From: Melieria omissa | Taxonomy: Eukaryota; Arthropoda; Insecta; Diptera; Ulidiidae | DNA length: 64,000 nt | Assembly (NCBI GenBank): GCA_963971225.1 | Contig: OZ020269.1 | Coordinates: forward strand, 22,380,921 to 22,444,920 | Direction: 5' to 3' | Shown: positions 45,245 through 56,310 of the stretch, piece after piece | Position numbering within the stretch: position 1 is the first letter of the stretch | How the letters are laid out: every line of letters starts with the position of its first letter | Made by a program: the position numbers and the translations under genes | The notes under the pieces: model-generated | What the model was told of the DNA's origin: nothing | Database searches by the model: none | Seen by the model: only the letters and a program-made list of their open reading frames with translations

Positions 45245-45744
45245 CCCTTATGTGTGTGATGGGGTACCCGGGTACCCAAATCACTTTGACAGTGAAATTT
45301 TATATACTGGTGGATAACCGATAAAGGTGAAACTTCATGACAACTCCCAAAATGGTATTATGTCTTTATTTGCGAGTGTTTGATTCCATTTAAATGCTGG
45401 GGCACCCGGGTAACCCAACACATTTTTTATGGAGTTGCATGGATTTCTTAGATATTTCTTGTAAGTACAACTTTCTAAAGCAAATAATTTGTAATAGAAC
45501 AATCTTATTAACAAAAAATGGCAGCCGCTTTTTTTGTTTGGGGTCGTAAAGGTCGGCTAGCATCGTTATCAAAAACTTTAAAACGTAAAAATTTTTTCAA
45601 CCTGTCGAAAGACAACTTTAAAACTTAACAAAAACGGCAAAATGTCTTACAGTGCGAACAAAAAGTGAGAAATTTTCATACAATTTGTATTGGGGTACCT
45701 CATCACATGGGTAAGAGTGTTCTTTTTTAGCACACACACTAGGG
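45245..45744. mobile_element. 500-bp TTAA-flanked MITE (piggyBac type)
   Basis: The left end CCCTTATGTGTGTG and the right end CACACACACTAGGG are inverted repeats with two differences, flanked by TTAA at 45241-45244 and 45745-45748. The inside contains unusual phrases gatggggtacccgggtaccc (near 45258) and ggggcacccgggtaaccc (near 45400), both around the palindrome CCCGGG, plus ggggtacctcatcacatggg near 45693. No transposase ORF. The TTAA plus CCC ends place it with piggyBac-type elements; the internal motif differs from the other two TTAA elements here. Confidence 0.75.
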
Positions 45745-45748
45745 TTAA

Positions 45749-46089
45749 ATGCCCAGATAGAATATATTTTTCACCTTTTATTAACCCAAATTTTGACCAT
45801 TCTTTTCAACTGCTTTCTGTTATTTTTGCTAGAACTATTCATATTTTCTTGTATTATAGAACTATGAGATTTCATCTTTGAAAAATTGACATCGATACCT
45901 TCTTTTGAATATTTTCTAATTTTTCCAATTCCTTTTTTAGTTTCAAAGATCACAGAAAAACATATATTTTTCGCAAAAAAAAGTATTAGAAATGTTCAAG
46001 GATATCCCAGCATAAAATCGTATGAGGACAACTCGTTTACTTGCGCACGAAGGAACTTAGTTATTTTAAAATTTTAGGGATCCTTATCT
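45749..46089. other. Gene-free spacer
   Basis: AT-rich unique sequence with short ORFs only. Confidence 0.5.
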
Positions 46090-46565
46090 GCCATTTGATA
46101 TCATTTTTAATAATATACATCGCGCTCAGTTTTTAAAGTATTGTTTTAAAATATTCATGACCTTGAAATTTCAAAGGTTTTTTAAAATAAAGTTAGAGCG
46201 ATAAACTACAGTTTAAAGCAGTTTTGCTATTCGTGGACTCTAGTTTTTAAAGTATATCATTTGATATTCTAAATAGCGCTCAGCTTTTTCAAATAATTTT
46301 TTTTTTGGTTTGGTAGCATAATTTGTTGAAATATTCATGTCCTTTAAATCTCAAATTAATTTTTTTAAACAAATTCTGACATCAGAGAGAAAAACCACAA
46401 ACGCAATTTTACTAAACGTGAGCTCTAGGTTTGAGAGTATATCAACTGAACATCTAAATTTAGCTCAGTTTCTTAAAATAATTTGTTGCAATATTCATGT
46501 TCTTGATATTTCAAAGTCTCTTTAAAAACTCCTGGAAAACGTAAATGCACAGTTTTACTATACTT
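46090..46565. repeat. Three imperfect tandem units of about 160-185 bp
   Basis: The phrase attgtt(a/g)aaatattcatgacctt(g)aaatttcaaa occurs near 46140, 46325 and 46485, each preceded by atatcatttgatattctaaatagcgctcag-like sequence (46093, 46255, 46440). The array abuts the transposase remnant that begins near 46566, so it may be the 5' subterminal region of that transposon. Confidence 0.6.
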
Positions 46566-46660
46566 TTTGAGGAATTGACTGATAAGACGAAGTCTAGACT
46601 AAGCATTGCAAGGGAAAGCAAAGCGAGCGTAGCGACGGTTTACAATGTTATAAACAACTA

Positions 46661-47393
46661 AAAGTTGGGCTGAAAAGTTCGTATCGTTTAATAGAAAAAC
46701 TAATTGTTTGGCTAAATTCGATTTTATTATTCAACATAGTTGCCATCGAGGGCGATACACCGATTATACCGATCTTCCAACTTTTCAATACCATTTTTGA
46801 ACATTGCTCTGAAGCATCGACACGTTCTTGTCTTTGGTCGATTGTGAGCTCGCACGGCACCCACTTTGCATAGCTTTCGCATACCCAAATATTCATGAAC
46901 GATATGTCCAACACGTTCCTTTGATATCTTTAGAGTATCAGCTATACAAATCAACCTCAATTTTCGATCTTCCAAAATCATTTTATGGATTTTTTTTTAT
47001 GTTTTCGTCCATAACAGCCTCTTGTGGACGTCCACTGCGTTCATCGTCTTCGGTGCTCAAATGGCCTGTACGGAATTTAGCAAATCACTTACGATGGTTG
47101 CTTCGCCCGGCGCAGAGTCCGGGTAACACTCATCAAGCCACTTTTTGGTATCAGCAGCACTTTTTTCATCAAAAAATAGTGCTTCATTAAAACACGATAT
47201 TCCTTTTTATCCATTTTTTTCAAAATAACAAAAGTTGCTTCACTCAAAATGCTATATCTCACAAACGAATAATCAGACAGCTGTCAAATTTATACACGTT
47301 TCTTTTGAAGGTTGGTACTACCTAAACATGATACGGATTTTATTCTAGTGGCGCCATCTCATAGAAATGATACGAACTTTTCAGCCCAACTGT
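46661..47393 (-). mobile_element. Internally deleted mariner element nested in another transposon
   Basis: The 733-bp element has inverted ends (left AAAGTTGGGCTGAAAAGTTC, right ACAGTTGGGCTGAAAAGTTC on the other strand) and TA on both sides (46659-46660, 47394-47395). It lies inside the Tc1/mariner-like remnant; the reading of the host transposase resumes directly beyond it. The enclosed transposase, on the minus strand, lacks its catalytic centre. Because the ends are well preserved and nearly identical over about 25 bases, this is the younger of the two insertions. Confidence 0.9.
46727..47214 (-). pseudogene. Mariner transposase with the catalytic core deleted
   Basis: From an ATG at 47212-47214 the minus strand reads MDKKEYRVLMKHYFLMKKSA, ADTKKWLDECYPDSAPGEAT, then, after frame changes, LEDRKLRLICIADTLKISKE, RVGHIVHEYLGMRKLC and, in another frame, AKWVPCELTIDQRQERVDAS. 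It then passes straight to the C-terminal end GIEKLEDRYNRCIALDGNYVE and a stop at 46727-46729. The first half is the mariner helix-turn-helix DNA-binding region; the DD34D catalytic region is gone. A normal mariner transposase has about 345 residues; less than half is present. Confidence 0.88.
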
Positions 47394-48265
47394 TACATGG
47401 AAAACTCCATCTATAGAGCCGAAGAATCAGGCAGAAAAAAGGGTCCAAGTAACCCAGAAGTGCCGAAGAGGCTTGTTAGCACATATCGGAATAAACCCAC
47501 GAGGTCAACTTGAGATGTTGCAGCTGTTTCAGGTACATCGCAATCAACTGAGATGCGGTATAAGCGAAGTCAAGGATTAAAGACCTAGGAATAGCAGAAA
47601 GTGCCTGACCGGTCGAAAGTAAAAGAAAAAATAGCGAAGACGCGGGCTCGAAAACTGTATGACGATTGCGTAACCAATTTCGATTGCGTGATTCTCGATG
47701 ATGAAATCTACTCTAAAGTGGACTTCAAGCAGTTGCCTGGGAATGAATATTTCACTACAAACAATAAGAATGGAACCCATAGACAATATTCAAAAGTGAA
47801 ATACATCTAATTTCCAAAACACTTCATGGTTTGGCAAGCTATTTGCTCCTGCGGCCTACGGAGCAAGGCGTTCATTACGACAGGAACAATAAACTCTAGA
47901 ATTTATATAAAAGAATGTCTGCAAAAACGCCTTCTACCATCTATTGAATAGCACAAAGGACCAGTTTTGTTTTGGCCAGACCTAGCAACAAGCCACTACT
48001 CCAGGTCAACTATGGAATGGTATGAAGGAAATTGTGTCACGGTGGTCCAACAGAGGCGAATTCTCCCAACTGCCTGGAACTTCGGCCTTTTGAAAGATAT
48101 TGGGCTGTAATGAAGCAAACTCTAAGAAAAACAAAGAAAGTTTGCAAAAATGATGTACAGTTCCGAAATCGATGGAAGCAAGCCTATGCAATAGTCACCG
48201 AAAGTACTGTCCAGTCTCTAACTAAGACCGCTAAGAAAAATATAAAAAAATTTTGCAACCACTAA

Positions 48266-50184
48266 TTATATTTCATGAAATTTTTTGGTAAATTCCAGTT
48301 TAAGAAATGTATAATAAATTGCAGTTTATTTCAGTAAAATCAGACTATCATCATACTTTTTTTAAGTGTCCTTAAAAATTCTAAATTTTTTCTGGTTCAC
48401 TTCTTAGCACTAAAAATTACTAAAAAAAAACTTTCTTTTAGAAACAATGCGAGATGTAGTCATTATAAAAGACTTGAATGAAATCTTTTCAAATCATTTT
48501 GACTCTTTTGAGCGTTCAAGTGTTAAACATAACACATATAACACCGTCAAGTATGACTACTCTGCAATAATTTTCACATTTCCTCAGAAAATTGCAGCAA
48601 TCAACTGCATCAAAAGTATGATACAAAACCCCTTAAAACACCTACGGACAGTAATAAAAAATTAACAAAAATGTGAAATACTAGCATTGGCAAAAAAATT
48701 GTGGGCAGTGAATTGCAAAATTACAAACGATAAAATCTGCATTTGCACGCAAAACCCAAATGAGAAGTGCAGCCGAGTGGTGAAGCTGGCAAAAAATATG
48801 CGTAAATAATTCAAATTAAACTTTTGGCAATTGCAGTGAAAAATGCCATAAAAAATATATATTAGTTAAAATAAAACATGCAACAACAATGTTGGTAAGA
48901 ATTGGAGGAATTTGGCGAAATTAAAACGCAGCAAAAAAAACAATGAATGTGTCAGACAGAATGTGTGGCGTTGCAGTGGTTGCTGCCGTTTGAAAAAAAA
49001 TGTTTGTAAAAAATAAAAAAAACAAACAAAAACTAAATAAAAAATAATACTGATATTTTTTTTAAGCTTTTTTTTGTATAAAAAAAAACTTAAAAAAAAT
49101 ACTAAAAACCATGACTCAGCCGGAGCAGTGTTTGTATTCTCATCGACAAAGCAAAACGCTTCGAGTGCCAAAAAAACTTGTCGAATCTGCATCTCGCACT
49201 TTACGCTGCACAATTCTGAACTTGTACAACACAATTCTCATGAGTTTTGTACAAAGAAGTAAATTCAAAATAAATTATAATACGAAACAGCTCTGGATTT
49301 TTGAACGATGCATGTCTGCGCTTGCGGCCAGACCACACATGCCAAACTTCAAACGAAAACATACTAGTTGGCTGCCGGTTTGAGTGACTGAAGAAACAGT
49401 AAATGCCAGCATTAAAAATATGCATTGAAAACTTTTTAGTGCATTTGCATTCGACATAACGACCATCTGATAAGAGAATAAAACGCAGACACAATCGCTC
49501 GGATTTTTTCCCTCCCAGCTTTACGTGCAATATTTATGCCACTTAAGCTGCAGCAAATGCCAATCGTTATGGCATTTAAGTGCTGCTCTGGCTGCAAGCC
49601 AAATGGATTTGTTGTTTTTTTTTGCAACATTCACTCAATGCGGCAAACTGTTTCGCTAGCCTCGAGTAGTGTGCATTATCGGGTTAAGTGTGCTGCAATG
49701 ATAGGTGAATCTGTTCTAAGTAGCCTAAGTATCTTATAAATGGCTCAACTTAAGCTATTTAGGGGATTTTGCCAGTTGTAGAGTGTGCAATGCATTGCGT
49801 GGATTTGCTGTGATTCGTTGGCAATTTGCAAAAAAGTTTTAATTTCATTTATTATTTTAATGTCAAATTTTTACTCTTGCTTCCATATTGCAGTGCCAAG
49901 TTTAGTAATTGTAAATTGCTATCTAATGTAAAGTTAATGTTAGAAAATTTTGTTAGAATAAGTTTGGAAAATATATCAAAGTACGAAAGTGAAGAAGAAA
50001 ACAACTACTTTTTCCTTTATTAGAGAAAAAATATATCAGGTGAAGCTAATTGAAGACCATTCTTGTTGTATGCAATTTAAGGCTTTATTTAGCAGAGTAA
50101 GAATAATTCTATTAAGATCAAATATGCACTGTTTTCTTGCCATTTTGAAGGTTATTCCATTATGCTTTTCTTAGAGAAACGCTC
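48266..50184. other. Gene-free spacer
   Basis: AT-rich unique sequence with A-runs at 49000-49095. The 90- and 122-codon ORFs here show no domain. The 3' end of the older transposon may extend some way past 48265, but no inverted repeat end could be matched. Confidence 0.5.
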
Positions 50185-50975
50185 ATCCCTACTGACAAGT
50201 TTTAACAGCCAATTTTCAGAAGCTTTCTTGAGGCTAATTTTTCATCAGAAAAATCATTCGCCATAGACAGGAACAGGTAGGAACAGGTTGGTGCCAGGTC
50301 CCAACTACTTATAAGGTGCATGCATGAGATCTTCCCATTCAAGCACTCGAACCTTCTGGTCATTCACTGTCAATGTGTGTGGACTGGCGTTGTCCTGATG
50401 GAACACAATTCCTCTATTATTGCCCAAAGATGGTCGCTTCTAGGCGATTGCTTTCTTCAGACATTCCAATTGTTGGCAGTACAGGTCCGAATTAAGAGTT
50501 GGATCGCAGGACAGCTCATAGTACTTGGTTTCTGTGATGATTGGCCAGTAGCGCCAAACACACAGAAAAATATTCCCGACCGTCAATCCTTGCTTGATCA
50601 CTGTTTGCGCTACCTTTCCACAATTCAACCAAAACCGTTTTTGCTTGACGTTGTCGTAAGTGATTTATTTTTATAATCAATCAGAATCCGCTTCAGATAT
50701 TGATCAATTTTGTTGCGATTCAGCAGCGATTTGCACTTGGAATTTCGATCCATGACGTTTTGGTTGAGTTATCTCGTGTGGCATACCTTTTATTTGTGTC
50801 CAGCCTTATTCAAGTGATTTCAAACATTTTTTTTGCAATGTTTAGCTTTCGTACAATCGAAATAATATTTGTATGACCCTTTGACTCTACTCTTTTTATG
50901 ATTTTAATGTCACTTCCAAGAATTGTCCTTTCAGAGCGTTGTGCATCTTTGATATCAAAATTTTCGGAACGCAAT
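50185..50975 (-). pseudogene. Decayed mariner transposon, minus-strand copy
   Basis: On the minus strand, frames contain a degraded N-terminal HTH (VRKLNIAKKMFEIT-like), QTVIKQGLTVGNIFLCVW, YYELSCDPTLNSDLYCQQLE, CLKKAIAQK-like residues and FHQDNA/HTLTVND-like residues, in mariner order. QTV-K-GLTxxKxxLCVWWD, LNSDLYCxQL and HQDNAxPHT are hallmarks of the mariner DD34D transposase centre. Stops and frameshifts are numerous. The same family occurs on the opposite strand at 54416-55060, and both share derived wording such as the aattgttggcagtacaggtcc segment. Confidence 0.8.
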
Positions 50976-51289
50976 TGACGAAACCAAAATTGCTTCTGAT
51001 TGGTTGGACTCTAAACACTATTCACATTTTCAGTTACCTGGTTTGTATTTTCGACTTTATTGAAGAAAACCTGAAAACATTGAAGTACTTTTTCATTTTG
51101 CTGGGGTCTTTGTCGCGCTCTTTATAAAAACGGACTCAAGTAATCACAAAACTGTCTGAAAAGTTTGTTGAGCTCAAAACTTTATCTCTCCAATGTCATT
51201 CAGTGTATCGTGATATCCCTTATATAACATGAGATACCGATTACTGAAGCCACGCATTGGGAAAATATTGGATTTATTTTTACTGCACG
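50976..51289. other. Gene-free spacer
   Basis: Unique AT-rich sequence; one 62-codon ORF (50939-51127) without features. Confidence 0.5.
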
Positions 51290-52100
51290 TTATATAATAT
51301 TTTTCACTTTTAAAGAAAAAAGATATTTTTCTCATTTAGAATTTAATTTAAATTTTTTTTATTTTTTTTTTCTCTAAAAGTTTAATTTTGAATTTATTTT
51401 TTGCGATTTTCTTAGGACTATTATTTTTAAAGTTTACCTTTTTTTTAATTAAAATTTGTATTATTTTTTATATATTTTTATATAATTTTATTAATTTTAT
51501 TATTTATAATTTTTTATAGTTTTTAACACATTTTTTAAAATAATTTTATTAATATGTATATAATTTTTAATCTTATTCCTTTTATTTTCTTTTTGATTGT
51601 AATTTTGTTTTAAATTAAGTTTAGAATTTAATGTGAGTTTTTTAATTTATTTTTATTTTTTTGTATTTGTTTTTATTTTTTTTTTGAATTTGTTTTTTTT
51701 TAGTTTGTTTTTCGCGATGTTTTTAGGATTATTATTTATAAAGTTTACACTTTTTTGTTATTTATAATATTTTTATGATTTTTTACATATTTTTTATATA
51801 ATTTTAAGAATTTTCTTAATTATAACTTTTATAATTTTGGAAAAGATATTTTTGTCGCTTGGAATTTAATTTTTATTTTTTAGTTTTTGAATTTTTTCTC
51901 TAAAGGTTAAATTTTGAATTTGTTTTATAAAGCTTACACTTTTTTGTGATTTATAGTTTTTATTATTTTTTGCATACTTTTTTATAATTAATTTCTAATT
52001 TTTATTTCTAATTTTTATAATTTTTACTTTTCTAAAATAAAGTTATTAAATTCTAATTTTTACTCTTATTTCTTTTATTGTCATAAAAGATTAGTTGTCG
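51290..52100. repeat. Very AT-rich low-complexity block
   Basis: About 800 bp of T-rich and A-rich runs. Related phrases such as aaaaaagatatttttctcatttagaatttaat (51315) and aaaagatatttttgtcgcttggaatttaat (51841), each followed by a tctctaaaagttaaattttgaattt-like phrase, indicate an imperfect tandem duplication with a period of about 520 bp. Confidence 0.6.
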
Positions 52101-52703
52101 TTTTGATAATAATTTGTTATTCCCTTTTTACACTTTCCTTACACATACCCCACTTATATATTCAACCCATAACTTCCCATCGCTTCTTACATTCTCATTT
52201 TTCCCTCAATCACTTCTCCAGCACATATGACAAAACATTACTGAGCAACTTTATTTATGCTCCTACTTGCATCTAAATATTCATTAATTTAAATTTCCAC
52301 ACAAAAGTTGGCTCCTTGTGCATAACCAACTTGCGTACTCCTCCCTCTTCCATCACCTGCATCCTCTGACGCTCCCCAAACTTACTGAAGCCATTTTAGA
52401 GACTCAAACTTCTCATGCGGACTGTTGTCGATTATGCAAAGTTGTTGTCTTTTAGTGTGCAATTTATTGCTTGACAGATAAATCAATTGATTTATGGCCA
52501 TTTGCACTGTTGATGGTTGGTGTGTCTGCCGATCGGACAGTTCGGACAACTATTTTGGCATTTGCTGCATTGCATTGCGATAAGCATTGAACCTTGAACT
52601 TGGCAGACGCGCAGCCAATTGTTGTTGACTGCAGAATGCAGCTAACTGTGACATGCTGACATGCTGACAAGCGGCAATCAGCAACAGCAACAATGTGAGT
52701 GAG
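52101..52703. other. Gene-free spacer
   Basis: Unique sequence leading into the CA microsatellite. No feature recognised. Confidence 0.5.
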
Positions 52704-52734
<31 letters not shown>

Positions 52735-52735
52735 A
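52704..52735. repeat. (CA)n microsatellite and 5' target-site duplication of a LINE
   Basis: About 14 CA units followed by GGA. The last 11 bases, CACACACAGGA (52725-52735), recur exactly at 53779-53789 after the poly(A) tail of the inserted retrotransposon. Confidence 0.9.
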
Positions 52736-53542
52736 CTCGACTGCCGATTAAACTTCAAAGCGCACCTATCCAACGTCGGAGACAAAGCACTCAATGTGAC
52801 CACCAGGCTAGCACGGTTGATGCCAAACATGGGTGGACCGTCGACACGAGCTAGAACTTTACTGGCAACAGTTAACACTGCGGTAATAACGTACGCCTGC
52901 CCAGTGTGGCATAAGGCGGCCATGGTGAAAAACTATTGTAGAGGCATCAGGTCTGCTTACCGGCTCAACTCTCTGCGAGCATGCCGGGCCTTCAGAACGG
53001 TCTCCGGCGACGCAGCTGAAGTTATAGCAGGCAGGCCGCCTATCGAGCTTGTAATCACACGGCAAGCAAACGCTTACTGGGCCAAGCACGGTACGCACCT
53101 GGTACGTGAGGACATGGAGGTTGCCTGGCAGCGAAAATGGAGTATGTCTTCGAAAGGTTCCTGGACGCGGACACTCATTCCGATACTGGCACCTTGGCTC
53201 CGGCGGTCGCACGGAGAACTCAACTTTTATTTGACGCAGTTTCTCACTGGCCATGGTTGCTTCCGTGCATATTTGTGCAAATTTAAGCACGTCGAGAAGC
53301 CAGACTGCAACAAGTGCGATGGTGTGGCGGAAACAGCGCAACACACATTCTTTGAATGCGCAAAGTATGAGGACGAGAGGTCCGACCTTGAAAAGGACAT
53401 CGGACACGCGGTGACACCAGGCACAGTTATGGCCTTCATGCTGGCATCTGCTGAGTCGTGGGAGCGCGTGTGCAGATTTATCGCACGCATCTTACTCCTT
53501 CAAAGGATTGACGTACGGGACAGTTCGCGGACAAACACATAA
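52736..53542 (+). pseudogene. R1-type LINE ORF2, C-terminal 268 residues, frame intact
   Basis: The fragment starts just after where the reverse transcriptase domain would end (LDCRLNFKAHLSNVGDKA). It continues through the thumb-like region (TRLARLMPNMGGPSTRAR; TAVITYACPVWHKA; YRLNSLRACRAFRTVSGDA) to the C-terminal region with GHGCFRAYLCKFKH and a Cys/His zinc motif, C-x2-C-x8-H-x4-C (CNKC ... HTFFEC). This region binds target DNA and RNA in R1/R2-type elements. There is no internal stop. The endonuclease and polymerase parts are missing, so it cannot move by itself. Confidence 0.88.
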
Positions 53543-53778
53543 ACTGACTTTCCGTCCGTCCGGTGACCATACATTTTCTTTTCGAGATGGGATATAGCTC
53601 TCAATCTCAGACGTAGCTATACGCTAATATCTTATCCGCTCTCCTCGTGAAGTAATACTTTACGGTGGTGCCATGAGGAGGGTTTCACGGACTGTGCACA
53701 GGGGTTTTAGCGTGTTGAAGTCTCGCACACGTAAGGCTTTTGATGCTTTCCCCTACTGAAAAAAAAAAAAAAAAAAAA
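52736..53778 (+). mobile_element. 5'-truncated R1-clade (Waldo-like) non-LTR retrotransposon in a CA repeat
   Basis: The insertion has an 11-bp target duplication, a 3' UTR of about 216 bases and a poly(A) tail of about 20 A. It is 5'-truncated, starting directly in coding sequence. It sits inside a CA microsatellite; Waldo-type R1-clade elements of insects are known to target ACAY/CA repeats, which fits both the protein and the site. The frame is open from the first base to the stop at 53542, so this is one of the youngest insertions in the window. Confidence 0.85.
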
Positions 53779-53789
53779 CACACACAGGA

Positions 53790-54415
53790 TGAGCGCATTG
53801 AATTGCAGTTATCAGCTAACAATGGAGACGATTTTGAACGCCAAATAATCAAATTTGAACTGTGACTTTGAATATGATTTTGAATGCACTACAAGTCATA
53901 GTTGATACGCAAATAATGGTCGTTATCTTTTGGCCAAGATACATGCTTTGAGTATATATTTTATGACAATTAAATTCGTGTGGCACATTACGACGCGGTG
54001 TTGTTACAAATTATGCACAAAATTGCAAGCAGAACTTGCCATCCAAGTGTCTGCAACATTGTAGACGGCAATAATGCCATCATTTCGTCACTTGCCATAA
54101 AATACTGTGTCGCTGCTACGGCAGAAATGTGCTGCAAACGACATAAAAATTCTCTGTGTTTTTAGTGTTGCAACAATGAGAGTAACCAGAGGATGAATAC
54201 TTTTTGCCAATGCTGAGTTCTGATGCATCGACCGATGCTGATGGTACTCGTTATTATACGATTTTTATTTTTATTTAGTTAAGATAGAATTAAATGAGCT
54301 GGTATGTAAAATAATGCTGAAAACACAAATCAGACGAATGAATATGAATTCCATTTCAGTAATTTTAAGGTCAAATATGCAACACGTTTTAAAAGAGAAA
54401 TTCTCGAAAGTGACC
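53790..54415. other. Gene-free spacer
   Basis: Unique sequence continuing the pre-insertion locus. No feature recognised. Confidence 0.5.
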
Positions 54416-55065
54416 ACAAAATCATGAAGATCGTTGAGTCAACGGGTCATGTAAGTATTTTTTCGATTGTCCGAGAACTAAACATTGCACAAAAAACCGT
54501 TGAAAATCATTTGAATAAGGACAACAAACCCTCATAGATCGAATTTACATCTGCGAATCGCTACTGAATCGCAACAAAGTCGATCAATTTCTGAAAGTGC
54601 TGAATGAATCAGTCAGGACAACGTCAAGCAAAAACGGTTGTAGATGAATCGTAATAAGGTCGCTCAAAAAGTGATCAAGCAAGGATTGACGGTAGGGAAT
54701 ATTTTGCTGTGTGTTTGCTGCGATTGGCAGGAAATTATGACTATGATCTTCCCTATGGTTAAACTTTTAATTTGGACCTGTACTGCCAACAATTGGACTG
54801 TCTGAAGAAAGCAATCGCCCTGAAGCGACCATCTTTGGCCAATAGGAGAGGAATTGTGTTCCTTCAGGACATCGACGGACCACACACTTTGGCAGTGAAT
54901 GGCCAGAAGTTCCAGGTACTTGGATAAGAAGATGTCATGCATTCACCTTATAGTTCGAACCTGTCACCAAGTGGTTTACTACAAATTCATGTTCTTATCT
55001 ACTTATGGCGAGTGATTTTGCTGACGAAGAATTAGCCTCAAGAGAAGCTTGAGAAAAGTGTCTGT
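54416..55065 (+). pseudogene. Decayed mariner transposon, plus-strand copy
   Basis: Frames contain a mariner N-terminus (MKIVESTGHVSIFSIVRELN and QKTVENHLNK), then DRIYICESLLNRNKVDQFLK, KVIKQGLT-like, CVCWD-like, LNLDLYCQQLD-like, IALKRPSLANRRGIVFLQD and the late segments SDFADEELASREA. The order and wording are those of a mariner DD34D transposase. Many stops and frameshifts are present, and the YSPDLAPSD block is replaced by altered sequence. It is the same family as 50185-50975 but on the opposite strand. Terminal repeats were not identified. Confidence 0.8.
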
Positions 55066-55310
55066 TCCAATTTTTCAAAAGGCCCAGATTTTAATTTATT
55101 TTGTTACTCTTAGCACTATCATTCTGTGTTGAACTCTTTCAAATTTAGTCATGATTGATTAATGATTCATAAGTGACTAAATTACTCATTACTTTTTTTT
55201 CACCATTATTCCTGTAGTTGTGTGGTCAGTAGTCAAAACAGTTTAACTTTCTATGGCATTCTCCAACTCAAATTTTATTATTATATTTTTATTTTATTAT
55301 TTATTTTTTA
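55066..55310. other. Gene-free spacer
   Basis: AT-rich unique sequence; nothing recognised. Confidence 0.5.
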
Positions 55311-55314
55311 TTAA

Positions 55315-56306
55315 CCCGGCGTTGGTGTGGTAAAAAAAAATTACGTTATTGGTGTGGTGGGGTATGACATACCCCAAAACTTTATATAGCACCAAGCCCA
55401 CGAAACAACACAAATATAAAAGATAGCAATTACATATTATTCTTCATTTCATTTTACGTAAGAAAATGCAAAAAAATTTCTTGTGCAAGCAATTTGTAAA
55501 AGAAAATAACAAATATAAGAAAAATAAACGAAAAATACTGAAATTTATAGGTTGACTTCATAAAATGGGGTTTAAAAAAATTACATTGCATACTTTTCCA
55601 AAAACCATAGTCGGTTTTAAAAACGATATACATGTAGTTATGTGACATATAATTTTCGGTAGCTACGGTGAAATAGTAGTGAAATACAGGGTCTCCAAAT
55701 TAGCGCATTTTTTGCAAGATGTATAAGGTTTTTGCTCTCAGACAAACCGAACATTGTGTGCTGTACTGACGACGTTTTGGTACAGCTTCGCATTATCTCA
55801 AGGATTTACAGAATCATGATGATGTACAAAAATAATGATATTTTTTGGCACATATGATACGACAAACGATTATCGTATATGCTATTAAGTTCAATGGAAC
55901 ATACGACATTCGTTTTCTACGGCGACGAAATGCGAATACTGAACTGGGAGCTTTTCTTGCACGTAGCAGTTGGACAGTTGGTACTTGCCTCTTATGTTTC
56001 CGTCCGGTGAGTTTTTTTAATAAATCGATGACTACTAGACCATCAAAAATATCAATTTGAATTCAAAATCATTTACAGAAAAAGTTACGTTATTGGTGTG
56101 GTGGGGTATGTCATACCCCAATGAACTTTAGCGGGATGTGACTGAAATCTGGTAAAACTCAAGTTGTTTTTGGATAGCAAATGTGTAAGGTTGGACTGTT
56201 ATAAACAGCTACTAGAAGCGATAGTGCCCACAAAAAATGGATAGGCGTAATATTTACAAAAATACAACCTCTGGGGTATGGTATACCCCACCACACCGAT
56301 GCCGGG
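55315..56306. mobile_element. 992-bp TTAA-flanked element (piggyBac type)
   Basis: The left end CCCGGCGTTGGTGTGGT and the right end (read inward CCCGGCATCGGTGTGGTGGG) are inverted repeats flanked by TTAA (55311-55314, 56307-56310). A second motif, ttacgttattggtgtggtgg followed by ggtatgacatacccc, lies just inside the left end (55341) and is directly repeated near 56083. The palindromic ggtatgNNataccc core occurs three times. The 71-codon ORF at 55845 has no clear transposase motif. The element is probably non-autonomous. Confidence 0.82.
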
Positions 56307-56310
56307 TTAA

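Larger units (their letters stand above)
46566..48265 (+). pseudogene. IS630/Tc1/mariner transposase remnant, interrupted by another mariner
   Basis: The + strand shows a DNA-binding start (KSRLSIARESKASVATVYNV) up to 46655. The reading continues after the inserted mariner with YMENSIYRAEESGRKKGPS and, after a TGA, DVAAVSGTS. Next come VPDRSKVKEKIAKTRARKLY, DCVILDDEIYSKVDFKQLPG (first acidic motif), FVTTGTI-like residues, and FWPDLATSHYS (Asp codon at 47979-47981). A different frame ends with SPNCLELRPFERYW and KKTKKVCKNDVQFRNRW up to a stop at 48265. This layout resembles the Tc1/mariner relatives with a long D-to-D spacing (the rosa or maT kind known from flies), but the subgroup was not settled. 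At least two frameshifts and the insertion make it inactive. Confidence 0.8.
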
